Below the pieces are notes generated by a model. It saw nothing but the letters and a program-made list of their open reading frames with translations. It was not told the origin of the DNA and made no database searches. Source: Desulfobacteraceae bacterium (lineage in GTDB: Bacteria > Desulfobacterota > Desulfobacteria > Desulfobacterales > Desulfatirhabdiaceae). Taken from it: a stretch of 20,966 nt of DNA. Numbering within the stretch: the stretch's first letter is position 1; each line of letters begins with the position of its first letter. The DNA lies in the NCBI GenBank assembly GCA_027325475.1, contig DAIEFO010000007.1:1-20966 (forward strand), given 5' to 3'. A program made the position numbers and the translations under genes. This document shows positions 7,748 to 15,521 of the stretch, in pieces.

Positions 7748-9115
7748 ATGAACATACGCGTAGCCGTCATTGACGATGAACCGATCGTCGGAAGCCGCCT
7801 GAAAAAAGCGCTTGAAAAAGAATCGTACCAGGTTGAATCCTTTACGGCCGCGGAACCGTTTTTCCAGGAGCTGATGCACAAGGGCTTTCATCTGGTCTTT
7901 ACGGATCTGCGGATGCCAGGCGCGGACGGCATGACGGTTCTGGAAAAAACTAAAAACATCAGCCCCGAAACCGAAGTTATTGTCATTACGGGATATGGCT
8001 CCATCGATTCCGCCATTGAAGCCATCAAGAAAGGGGCCTATCACTACAGCGCAAAGCCTTTGAAACTGGATGAAATCCGAGCGCTTGCCAAAAACGCTGT
8101 CGAAAAAATCCGTCTTCAGCTCGAAAATCGCAGTCTCCGGGAAGCCATCGCCCAGAGAGATTCCCTCACAGACATTGTCGGCGTCAGTCAGATCATGCAG
8201 GATGTGTTTACGTTGCTGCACAAGGTGGCCGCGGTGGACTGCAATGTCCTGATCCAGGGCAGAAGCGGCACCGGAAAGGAAGTGGCGGCCCGTGCCATTC
8301 ATGCCTTGAGTCATCGCCGGAACGCCATGTTTGTCTCGTTCAATTGCGGCGGCTTTACCGAGGAGCTGATCAGCAGCGAGTTGTTCGGCTATGAAAAAGG
8401 GGCGTTCACCGGCGCTGCTGCCACCAAGATCGGGCTGATAGAATCCGGAGCCGGCGGAACGGTTTTCCTGGATGAAATCGGCGAGATGCCTTCTTCCATG
8501 CAGGTCAAGCTCCTGCATGTCATTCAGGAAAAGCGGATATTCCGCGTGGGCGGTGTCCGGCCGATTGACCTGGATATCCGTATCATTGCCGCCACCAATC
8601 GGGACCTGAAAAAGGAAGTGGAATCCGGCAATTTCCGGGAAGATCTTTTTTATCGGCTGAATGTCGTCAACATCCATATTCCGACACTTGCAGAGCGCCA
8701 GGATGATATTCCGCTTCTGATCACACACTTCATCAGCAATTACAACAAGGCGTTCGGCAAAAAAATCAGGGGAATTTCACCACTGGCGCTCGAAATCCTG
8801 CTGCACTACGACTTTCCCGGAAATATCCGTGAGCTCAAAAACATCATCGAACGCGCGGTAGCCCTGAGCGATCAGGATTTCATCGAGCCGGACGATCTGC
8901 CTCCGGATATTCAGCAGCTCGACTTCCGGACATTTGAATCTGTGGATATGGAATCTCTGGAAAAAATAGAGAAGCGCCATATCATTTCGGTGCTGCAGCG
9001 CACCAGTTTCAATCGGCCTCTGACAGCGAAAATTCTAGGCATTCCCCGCACCACCCTTTGGCGGCGTCTGAAAGCGTACGGTATCGACAGCGACGCCGAT
9101 GTTTTTGATTCCTGA
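7748..9115 (+). CDS. NtrC-family sigma-54-dependent response regulator
   Basis: 455 residues from ATG 7748. The receiver domain (about 3-115) has the acidic pocket Asp9/Asp10, phospho-acceptor Asp53 in FTDLRMP, Thr81, and Lys103 in SAKP. The AAA+ domain (about 142-370) has a Walker A loop GRSGTGKE (171-178; Arg in place of the usual Glu), the sigma-54-contacting GAFTGA (218-223), and Walker B FLDEIGE (240-246). A Fis-type helix-turn-helix lies at about 421-445 (LTAKILGIPRTTLWRRLKAYGI region). It should activate transcription from -24/-12 promoters after phosphorylation, most simply by the NtrB-like kinase encoded at 19188. AGGAG (7741-7745) is unusually close, two bases before the ATG. An upstream in-frame ATG at 7700 exists but would add 16 residues that do not fit the receiver fold. 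A sigma-54 promoter lies 215 bases downstream, before the next gene. Confidence 0.93.
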   Translation: MNIRVAVIDDEPIVGSRLKKALEKESYQVESFTAAEPFFQELMHKGFHLVFTDLRMPGADGMTVLEKTKNISPETEVIVITGYGSIDSAIEAIKKGAYHYSAKPLKLDEIRALAKNAVEKIRLQLENRSLREAIAQRDSLTDIVGVSQIMQDVFTLLHKVAAVDCNVLIQGRSGTGKEVAARAIHALSHRRNAMFVSFNCGGFTEELISSELFGYEKGAFTGAAATKIGLIESGAGGTVFLDEIGEMPSSMQVKLLHVIQEKRIFRVGGVRPIDLDIRIIAATNRDLKKEVESGNFREDLFYRLNVVNIHIPTLAERQDDIPLLITHFISNYNKAFGKKIRGISPLALEILLHYDFPGNIRELKNIIERAVALSDQDFIEPDDLPPDIQQLDFRTFESVDMESLEKIEKRHIISVLQRTSFNRPLTAKILGIPRTTLWRRLKAYGIDSDADVFDS

Positions 9116-9148
9116 CCCCTGCCTTTTGCTTTCTGGTCACAGTCCCCT

Positions 9149-9163
9149 GTTTCAATATGAAAC
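9149..9163. promoter_or_regulatory. Palindrome, candidate upstream activator site 1
   Basis: GTTTCA-ATA-TGAAAC is a perfect inverted repeat with 6-base arms and a 3-base spacer. It lies about 180 bases upstream of the -24 box at 9330, within the normal range for a sigma-54 enhancer. A second copy lies 68 bases downstream. The dyad shape suits a dimeric Fis-type helix-turn-helix protein such as the product of the gene just upstream. Confidence 0.5.
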
Positions 9164-9216
9164 ATATTGCCAGATGCTTCCAATCGTCTCCAACAGGCAC
9201 TTCCTTTCATTCTGTC

Positions 9217-9231
9217 GTTCCATTATGAAAC
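9217..9231. promoter_or_regulatory. Palindrome, candidate upstream activator site 2
   Basis: GTTCCA-TTA-TGAAAC repeats the layout of the site at 9149 with one mismatch in the left arm. Its right edge is about 100 bases before the -24 box. The 68-base centre-to-centre distance is about 6.5 helical turns, so the two sites would face opposite sides of straight DNA. Confidence 0.45.
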
Positions 9232-9329
9232 CGCTGCTGCGGACAGCCTGAGCGCTATGTCGCACATTTCGTTGCTTTTGAACAACTAAAATACATTATT
9301 ACAAATTGTTACCAGATCAGAATCGGCAT

Positions 9330-9345
9330 TGGCACCATTTTTGAT
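9330..9345 (+). promoter_or_regulatory. Sigma-54 (-24/-12) promoter of the Usp-TauE-phosphotransferase operon
   Basis: TGGCAC (9330-9335), five bases, then TTGAT (9341-9345). The consensus is TGGCAC-N5-TTGCW, so the only departure is A for C in the -12 element. Transcription would begin near 9356, leaving a leader of about 47 bases before the ATG at 9403. The gene immediately upstream encodes a GAFTGA-containing activator, and two dyads lie at enhancer distance. I rate this as strong for a promoter read by eye. Confidence 0.65.
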
Positions 9346-9402
9346 AGTACTAATCCTCTTACACGTTGGGGCCGCATTTTGATTTCAGAGGAACGTATGT
9401 GA

Positions 9403-9879
9403 ATGGAACACATCCTGGTGAGTATGGACATCCGGCAGGCCGCGGACATCTCTTTTCCCTTGTTCCAGCAGGAACGCATGGAGGGGTTTCTGGGAGCTGT
9501 GTATCGTGCCATCCATCTGGCGGAGCGGATTCATGCGACGGTTCACATTCTGCTGGTTCTGACCTCAAAGCCGCCGGCGCTGGCTGTGGACAAAGCCGAC
9601 GACATGAAGCGTCTGGCCAGGAAACATCTTGACCTGATGATTGAAAAAGCCAGGTCTAACGGTATAACAGTTTATTATTACATGACAATTGGAGATTTTG
9701 AAACAGAAGTCATCCGCTTTGTGGCGGAGCATAAAATTACCATGCTGATCCTGGGGTTGCCGAATTCGGGAGCCGGAACCGCCGCGGAGTTTCAGAGAAC
9801 GTTATGTAACATTCGTCAAAATATCCGCTGCACCATCGAACTGGTGCGGCGAAAAGAACCCTTAACAACAAGGAGATAA
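9403..9879 (+). CDS. Universal stress protein, single UspA-like domain
   Basis: 158 residues with the alternating beta/alpha pattern of a UspA domain. It opens with EHILVSMD, continues with a mid-region helix HLAERIHATVHILLVL, and ends with MLILGLP and IELVRR. An insertion of about 15 residues sits after the first strand. The usual nucleotide loop (G-x2-G-x9-G-S/T) is not clearly kept: GLPNSGAGTAAEF stands in its place, so ATP binding is doubtful. AGAGGAA at 9387-9393 lies nine bases before this ATG. An ATG-TGA pair at 9397-9402 immediately precedes it in the same frame. It is the first gene behind the sigma-54 promoter. The next gene starts three bases after its stop. Confidence 0.75.
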   Translation: MEHILVSMDIRQAADISFPLFQQERMEGFLGAVYRAIHLAERIHATVHILLVLTSKPPALAVDKADDMKRLARKHLDLMIEKARSNGITVYYYMTIGDFETEVIRFVAEHKITMLILGLPNSGAGTAAEFQRTLCNIRQNIRCTIELVRRKEPLTTRR

Positions 9880-9882
9880 CAC

Positions 9883-10818
9883 ATGAGCATACCCTGGCAT
9901 CTCTACCTGCCGATTGCAGGTAACAGCGTGAACATCCTGCTGGTTTTTGGAATGGGAGGGCTTGTCGGCCTTCTCTCCGGCATCTTTGGCGTAGGCGGAG
10001 GCTTTCTGATGACGCCGCTGCTCATCATGATCGGCATCCCCCCCACGGTCGCCGCAGCGTCAGACTCCAACCAGATTGTCGGCGCTTCCACATCCGGCAC
10101 CATCGCCCACTTCCGGATGGGAAACGTGGATATCAAAATGGGCCTGCTGCTGCTGGTCGGCGGCGTTCTGGGCGGTACGGTCGGCGTTCAGATCATCAAG
10201 GTTCTGAACCGTATGGGCAACGCGGATTTTCTCATTTCCATCACCTATGTGCTGATGCTGGGCATCATCGGCATCTATATGTTTCAGGAAAGCCTGCAAG
10301 CGCTGAGACATGTCCAGAAACAGGCAGCGCCGGTTTCTCCAGCAAAGCCGTCGACGTACGCTGTGATTGTCCAGAAGCTGCCTTGGCAGATGATGTTTGA
10401 AAAGTCCGGCGTTCGGCTTTCCATATTAATGCCGCTGATTCTGGGGGTTTTTGTCGGAGTGCTTTCCGCCATTATGGGCGTGGGCGGCGGCTTTATCATG
10501 GTGCCGGTCATGGTATATCTGCTGCGAATGCCCATGCATGTTGTGGTAGGCACCAGTCTTTTTCAGATTCTGTTTACCTGTGTGAACGTCACTATCATGC
10601 AGGCATATACCAATCATACCGTTGATTTTGTGCTGGCGCTGATTCTGCTGCTGGGTTCTACGATCGGCGCACAGTTCGGCGTCAAGATCAGCAAACGCCT
10701 CAAGGCGGATCAACTGAAAATTCTTCTGGCCTCTTTGGTGCTGGTGGTGATGGTTAAGATGCTGCTGGACCTGTTGCTGACCCCGAACATTCTGCTGTCT
10801 TACATAGGAGGCCACTAA
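9883..10818 (+). CDS. TauE/SafE-family anion permease
   Basis: 311 residues, mostly hydrophobic, with the two-repeat layout of the TauE/SafE (DUF81) family. Each half carries the hallmark GVGGGF near the start of a helix (residues 36-41 and 199-204). Repeat 1 spans about 18-135 and repeat 2 about 180-305, joined by a hydrophilic loop (about 140-175). I expect about eight membrane helices. Characterised relatives export sulfite or sulfoacetate, or move other organosulfur anions. The substrate here is not shown by sequence, though sulfite is plausible in a sulfur-metabolising host. AAGGAGA about six bases upstream gives a strong start. The following gene begins directly after the stop, and its product family usually accompanies TauE proteins. 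Confidence 0.88.
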   Translation: MSIPWHLYLPIAGNSVNILLVFGMGGLVGLLSGIFGVGGGFLMTPLLIMIGIPPTVAAASDSNQIVGASTSGTIAHFRMGNVDIKMGLLLLVGGVLGGTVGVQIIKVLNRMGNADFLISITYVLMLGIIGIYMFQESLQALRHVQKQAAPVSPAKPSTYAVIVQKLPWQMMFEKSGVRLSILMPLILGVFVGVLSAIMGVGGGFIMVPVMVYLLRMPMHVVVGTSLFQILFTCVNVTIMQAYTNHTVDFVLALILLLGSTIGAQFGVKISKRLKADQLKILLASLVLVVMVKMLLDLLLTPNILLSYIGGH

Positions 10819-11601
10819 ATGATGAAGAAATTTACTGCAATGATCGTTATCTGCGGGTGTATAGTGCTTGCCGCATCCGCGGCAATGGCTGATGAAGCGC
10901 TTCAGGCCCAATTATTTCCGGACAGGATCGGAATCGGCACATTTTACAACGGTGATACCATATCCATGAATGGTACGCTGCCTGCGGATTGTAACGTGGT
11001 GGTGCGGGTTACCGGCGCGGACATGCATCTTAAAATGAAAAAGAAAGGAAAAGTTCTGGGGCTGTTGTGGCTGAACCGGGATACGGTCAATTTCGATGCG
11101 GTGCCTGAAGCTTTTCTGCTCTACACATCCGGCAAGTTCGATGCGCTTCTGGACGGGCGCCAGAAGCAGACTCCGGTCTGGCAACTGGGGCTGACGGCGC
11201 TGGAGGACCGGATCGTCGTGACGCCGGTATCGCCCGAGCGCAGTACCTTGATTCAGGATTTGCTGAAGCTTAAGGAAAATGAAGGATTCTACGCTGTCAA
11301 CACAACAGGAATCCGCTATACGCCGCTTTCGGGAGACCAGAAAAAATTTGACGTTACGCTCGGAATTCCTCCCAAACTCCCGCCGGGCGCCTACAGGGTT
11401 GAAGCTTATGCGGTGCGGCATGGCGATATCGTTTCAACCTGGCAGCATCCCCTGACCGTAAAACTGGAAAGTTTCCCCAAAGTGCTTTCTTCTCTTGCAT
11501 TTGACCGCAGTGCGCTATATGGAATTCTGGCAACGCTGGTCGCGGTGGTCGCCGGTCTTTTCATCGGCGTGTTTTTCGGAGGCGGAAAAGGCGGGCATTA
11601 A
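10819..11601 (+). CDS. TIGR02186-like exported protein with C-terminal membrane anchor
   Basis: 260 residues. A signal peptide is visible (MMKKFTAMIVICGCIVLAAS, likely cleavage after AMA near residue 24). A mostly beta periplasmic domain follows, with FYNGDTISMNGTLP, VVVRVTG and LPPGAYRVEAYAV. One C-terminal membrane helix (about 233-253, LYGILATLVAVVAGLFIGVFF) ends in a short Gly-rich tail. I recognise the pattern as the TIGR02186/putative transmembrane family that sits next to TauE-type permeases. Its function is unknown, and a periplasmic partner of the permease is the simplest inference. AGGAGG at 10806-10811 precedes two adjacent ATGs (10819 and 10822). The first touches the stop of the permease gene, so translation is probably coupled. 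Confidence 0.75.
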   Translation: MMKKFTAMIVICGCIVLAASAAMADEALQAQLFPDRIGIGTFYNGDTISMNGTLPADCNVVVRVTGADMHLKMKKKGKVLGLLWLNRDTVNFDAVPEAFLLYTSGKFDALLDGRQKQTPVWQLGLTALEDRIVVTPVSPERSTLIQDLLKLKENEGFYAVNTTGIRYTPLSGDQKKFDVTLGIPPKLPPGAYRVEAYAVRHGDIVSTWQHPLTVKLESFPKVLSSLAFDRSALYGILATLVAVVAGLFIGVFFGGGKGGH

Positions 11602-11650
11602 CGCGGCCTGTAATCCCCGCGGACAGACAATTTTTTGCGAGTTCATCACC

Positions 11651-14272
11651 ATGTTACACAGACTGATACGCTTTATCCAGGATATCACGGGTTACATGCA
11701 GCAGCGCCGCAGTCTGGAGCCCGAATATCCATTTTCCAAACTCTTCAAAAAGTTTCAAAATATACTGGCCTCCAACAACGAAGCGCTGGAACTGATTGCG
11801 GATATGGGAGATAAACTCGGCGGGGATTATGTCTTTGACAAACAATATATTTTATCCACCTATGAACAGTTAAAGAATCATGTCTTTCGGCTGGTGCTCG
11901 ATTTAAATACCTTGTCGCCCGGAAAATATGTACGGCTTTTCGAAGTCTTCGAAGACATCAACGATACCATTCAGCAGGAACTCTCCGGGAAATGGGTGCT
12001 TCCCCAGGGTGACTTCGCCATCCTTTATCCGGCACTGAGTCAGGACATGTATGAGCTGGTAGGCAGTAAAAACGCCAACCTTGCGGATATCCGCAATATC
12101 CTCGATCTGCCGACACCGGACGGATTCGCCATCACAACCAGTGCATTCCGGGCATATCTGGAAAGAAACGGTTTGTGCGATTATCTGGTGCAGGCCATGT
12201 CGCTCTGGGACCCGGATGATGAAAAGGCCTGCGAGGAAATCGCTTCCGAAATTCAGGCGCATTTTCTTTCCGGAAGCTTTCCACCGGAAATGACGCGACA
12301 GGTGGAAACGGCTGTGGATGCGCTGCAACGCAGCAACCCTGGGAAAATGCTCTGTTTTGCGGTTCGAAGTAGTGCCTGGGGGGAAGACAGTATTCACAGT
12401 TTTGCGGGACAGTATCAGTCATTTCTGAATGTTCCGGTACACCAGCTTCTGGACAGCTATCGAAAGGTGCTGGCCAGCGCTTATGCGCCTGGCGTACTGG
12501 CATATCGCCATGAGAAAGGGTTTCAGGTTCAGGAACTGGCCATGTCGGCAGGCTGTCAGCTCATGGTGAATGCCGCCGTCAGCGGCGTTATCTACACCCT
12601 CGATGCGCTTTCCGGTGAAACCGACACGCTGCTGATTACCGCCGCCTGGGGATTGGGGGCGCCGGTCGTGGACGGCAGCGTGCTGACAGACCGCTTCAAA
12701 GTCAGCCGCACTCCGCCGCATGCCATCGGCAACGTTGCATTGGCGCAGAAATCCACGATGATGTTGCCGGAAGCGGCGGGAGGAACAAAAACGGTCCCGG
12801 TTCCCGATTCCCGGCAGCATGAACCATGTCTGACGCAGGATCAAGTTCAGAAACTGGCGGAAATGGCGCTTTTGATCGAACGTTATTTCAAACGTCCTCA
12901 GGATATCGAATGGGCGATAGATACGGAAGGCAAAATAGTCATTTTGCAGGCCAGACCGCTGCATATCCGCACACAGCCGGGATGTACCGCGGATCATGTG
13001 GCCAAGGCCATGAGCGATCACGCCATTCTCCTGAACAATCAGGGAATCGTGGTGCAGCGAGGGGTGGTGGCCGGCAAGGTGTTTGTCGTCAGAAATGAGG
13101 ACGATCTGCTGAATACACCGACAGGCGCCATACTGGTGGCCCGCCACACTTCTCCCCGGCTGGCAAGGGTGATGCGCCGGATTCAGGGCATTCTGACGGA
13201 TGTGGGCTCACCGATGGGCCACATGGCCACAATTGCCCGGGAATTTCGAGTGCCAACGATTGTGAACACGACCGTCGCCACGCGGATTCTGAAAACCGGA
13301 GACAGCATTACCCTGGATGCATCCCAGAATATCGTTTATTCCGGACTGATTCCGGAACTTTGCTATGATGAAATCACTTCCGAAGATGTATTCGAAGAAT
13401 CCTATGAATACCGGCTGCTACGCCGGATATTGCGCAACGTCAGCCCCTTGAATCTTATCGATCCGCATGACCAGAACTTCAGGCCGTCCGGGTGCCAGAC
13501 GGTGCATGACATCATTCGTTTTGTTCATGAAAAAGCCGTACAGCAGTTGATTCATCTCGGAGATACCCGAACTGCGCAGGCAGACGCCACCTCCAAGCGG
13601 CTGAAATGCGCCATTCCTCTGGGGTTGACCGTCATTGATATTGGCGGCGGCATTCAGGCCGGAAATGCGATGGCCAGAGACATCGGTCCCGAAGATATCG
13701 CTTCGACGCCCATGAAAGCGTTTCTGGAAGGCTTGACCGCACCAGGAATGTGGAGTACGGAACCCATGTCGGTGGATTTCGGAAGCTTCATGTCCAGCCT
13801 GACACGGACATTTTCCGCAGCGTCCGAAAGCGCCCGATATACAAACCGCAATCTGGCGGTGGTATCTGCTGAATATCTTGACCTGAACTTGCGGCTGGGA
13901 TACCATTTTAATATCATTGACGCCTATGTTTCCGACAAGCCCAATGATAACTATGCCTATTTCCGGTTTCTTGGCGGCGTTACGGATGTCACCCGAAGAT
14001 CACGGCGCGCCCGCTTTATCGGCGAGGTGCTGGAACGGTTCAATTTCAGGGTGGATATCCGCGGTGATCTGGTGGTGGGCCGTATCAAGAAGCTGGACAG
14101 GGATATCATGATTGAAAAAATTACGATAATTGGCTGTCTGGTGGCTTATACCCGCCAACTGGATGTCCAGATGAACAGCGACGACGATATTCATCAGCAT
14201 GTGAGCGATTTTTTCAAAGGAGTGTGTGTCCATGACATCGGATCAGAAAACAACGGTTTTAATACTGGATGA
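11651..14272 (+). CDS. PEP-synthase/pyruvate-dikinase-like phosphotransferase with divergent C-terminus
   Basis: 873 residues. Residues 1-125 are a helical N-terminal extension. About 130-440 is a PPDK/PEP-synthase nucleotide-binding domain, with ELVGSKNANLADI, FAVRSSAWGEDS, AAWGLGAPVVDG and DIEWAIDTEGKIVILQARPL. About 470-565 is the swivelling phosphohistidine domain, where SPMGHMATIARE places catalytic His524. The usual PEP/pyruvate-binding TIM barrel is absent. The last ~300 residues form a different domain with DIGGGIQ, FNIIDAYVSD, FRFLGGVTD and VDIRGDLVVGRIKKL. ATP-dependent phosphorylation of His524 is likely, but the final acceptor is not evident. The frame is open back into the previous gene; I chose ATG 11651, which has only a weak GCGAG ribosome site. 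The 3' end overlaps the next gene by 41 bases. Confidence 0.75.
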   Translation: MLHRLIRFIQDITGYMQQRRSLEPEYPFSKLFKKFQNILASNNEALELIADMGDKLGGDYVFDKQYILSTYEQLKNHVFRLVLDLNTLSPGKYVRLFEVFEDINDTIQQELSGKWVLPQGDFAILYPALSQDMYELVGSKNANLADIRNILDLPTPDGFAITTSAFRAYLERNGLCDYLVQAMSLWDPDDEKACEEIASEIQAHFLSGSFPPEMTRQVETAVDALQRSNPGKMLCFAVRSSAWGEDSIHSFAGQYQSFLNVPVHQLLDSYRKVLASAYAPGVLAYRHEKGFQVQELAMSAGCQLMVNAAVSGVIYTLDALSGETDTLLITAAWGLGAPVVDGSVLTDRFKVSRTPPHAIGNVALAQKSTMMLPEAAGGTKTVPVPDSRQHEPCLTQDQVQKLAEMALLIERYFKRPQDIEWAIDTEGKIVILQARPLHIRTQPGCTADHVAKAMSDHAILLNNQGIVVQRGVVAGKVFVVRNEDDLLNTPTGAILVARHTSPRLARVMRRIQGILTDVGSPMGHMATIAREFRVPTIVNTTVATRILKTGDSITLDASQNIVYSGLIPELCYDEITSEDVFEESYEYRLLRRILRNVSPLNLIDPHDQNFRPSGCQTVHDIIRFVHEKAVQQLIHLGDTRTAQADATSKRLKCAIPLGLTVIDIGGGIQAGNAMARDIGPEDIASTPMKAFLEGLTAPGMWSTEPMSVDFGSFMSSLTRTFSAASESARYTNRNLAVVSAEYLDLNLRLGYHFNIIDAYVSDKPNDNYAYFRFLGGVTDVTRRSRRARFIGEVLERFNFRVDIRGDLVVGRIKKLDRDIMIEKITIIGCLVAYTRQLDVQMNSDDDIHQHVSDFFKGVCVHDIGSENNGFNTG

Positions 14273-14618
14273 TGAACCCATTGTCTGTAAACGCCTCAAA
14301 CCGGCCCTGGAAAAATCGGGTTACGAGGTGGAATCGTTCACCCGCAGCCGGGAAGCCATGCACCGGCTGACGGAACGACAGTTCGATATAGCCATTACGG
14401 ATCTGAAAATGGATGGGATGGATGGCATGGCGTTTCTGACGGAAGTTAAAAAACGGTATCCTGAAACGGAAGTCATTGTCATTACAGGATTCGCCACCAT
14501 GGAAACCGCCAAGGAATCTTATCAGAAAGGCGTGTTCGATTTTGTCGCCAAACCTTTTAAACTGGGGGAAATTCTGGAAGTGGTCAAAAAGGCCGAAGCC
14601 AAACGCAGATCAGCCTGA
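14232..14618 (+). CDS. Single-domain response regulator (CheY-like receiver)
   Basis: 128 residues made of one receiver domain. It has the acidic pocket ILDDEP (Asp13, Asp14), phospho-acceptor Asp57 in ITDLKMDGMDGM, Thr in VITGFA, and Lys in FVAKPFKLGE. There is no output domain. It closely resembles the receiver half of the NtrC-family protein at 7748 (shared DDEPIV, ALEK, VESFT, PETEVIVITG), so the two probably arose by duplication. It may be phosphorylated by the same kinase. ATG 14232 is preceded nine bases upstream by AAAGGAG. A GTG at 14226 in the same frame would sit too close to that site. The first 41 bases lie inside the end of the phosphotransferase gene in another frame. Confidence 0.88.
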   Translation: MTSDQKTTVLILDDEPIVCKRLKPALEKSGYEVESFTRSREAMHRLTERQFDIAITDLKMDGMDGMAFLTEVKKRYPETEVIVITGFATMETAKESYQKGVFDFVAKPFKLGEILEVVKKAEAKRRSA

Positions 14619-14638
14619 AATCACATGGAGGAGGTGCT

Positions 14639-15499
14639 ATGAGAATTCTGTTTGCCGGAGATGAACATCCCTACAGCGCATATGCGTTGAAAAAAGTCAT
14701 CGAACTGGCATGGCACACGTGGGCGGATGTCACCTTGCTGTCGGTGTGCCCCACGCAGCCGTCTTCCCGCGACCCCCTGCCGGAGGCGCTTCACCGGTAC
14801 CGCGAAGAATTTATGGAAGCCCTTGGCGGTCCGGACTCTCCCTATGCACAGGAACGCTGGGAATACGAATGGATGGCGCTTCGAAACGGAAGCTGGGAAG
14901 AAGTCCAGGTGCGCCGGGGAATTAAAAAAGAGCTTCGGGTGCGCCTGAGGGTCGGCAACGCGGATACCGAAATTCTGAGTGAAGCTGTCCGTGATGGCAG
15001 TGATCTGATCATACTGGGATGCAGCGGCGGGGGCGGATCCTGTATGTGGGATTCCGCAGCCTCCACAGCGCCTCAGAAAGTGGTCGGCAACGCGGCCTGT
15101 TCGGTGCTGCTCATCAAGGAAGACAGACCCGTCAAACGGATTCTTGCCTGCATGGATCAGACAACGGCCAGTCAGGAGTCTCTTGAAATGATCAATCAGC
15201 TCCTGACCATTCACGGGGCGCAGTTAGAACTTGTCGGTCTTACCAAAGACGGCGGCGCCAGGCCGGAAGCCTATACCCAGTTGATCCGGATTGGCGATTA
15301 TTTCGGCGATAAAGGCATCCCTGTCAGCACGCGCCTGGCGGAGCAGTCCAAATTTGAATCCGTGCTTTCCACCCATACCGGAGACGATCTGCTGGCGCTC
15401 TGGATGGGCAAAAAATCTCTGTTGACCCTGCTGTTTCCCAGAGATTGGGTGGAAAAATTCGTCAGCGCCTGTCCGTCATCGGTGCTGGTGTTACGATAG
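14639..15499 (+). CDS. Tandem-domain universal stress protein
   Basis: 286 residues with two UspA-like halves. The first (about 1-160) opens with MRILFAGDEHPYSAYALKKV and ends with DLIILGCSGGGGS, then AACSVLLIKE. The second (about 165-286) opens with RILACMDQTTASQESLEMI and ends with PSSVLVLR. The first half is enlarged by an Arg/Glu/Trp-rich insert (about 45-105). In place of the standard nucleotide loop the first half has a run of glycines, and the second half has lost it, so nucleotide binding is uncertain. GGAGGAGG directly upstream is a strong ribosome site, four to five bases from the ATG. It lies 20 bases after the receiver gene and 22 before the next Usp gene. Confidence 0.75.
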   Translation: MRILFAGDEHPYSAYALKKVIELAWHTWADVTLLSVCPTQPSSRDPLPEALHRYREEFMEALGGPDSPYAQERWEYEWMALRNGSWEEVQVRRGIKKELRVRLRVGNADTEILSEAVRDGSDLIILGCSGGGGSCMWDSAASTAPQKVVGNAACSVLLIKEDRPVKRILACMDQTTASQESLEMINQLLTIHGAQLELVGLTKDGGARPEAYTQLIRIGDYFGDKGIPVSTRLAEQSKFESVLSTHTGDDLLALWMGKKSLLTLLFPRDWVEKFVSACPSSVLVLR

Positions 15500-15521
15500 A
15501 TTACCTCAAAAAGGTGAATTT

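Noticed and set aside
7676..8728. 350-codon open frame on the minus strand opposite the NtrC-family gene
   Set aside because: The plus strand carries all AAA+ motifs. The antisense product shows no domain and has the composition typical of a frame opposite a coding strand.
11495..11650. 52-residue upstream extension of the phosphotransferase gene
   Set aside because: It lies inside the coding end of the TIGR02186-like gene in another frame, has no ribosome site, and the helical N-terminus begins naturally at ATG 11651.
14708..14726. TGGCAC inside the tandem Usp gene as a sigma-54 promoter
   Set aside because: The bases at the -12 position are GGCGG, and it lies within a coding region without a suitable downstream start.
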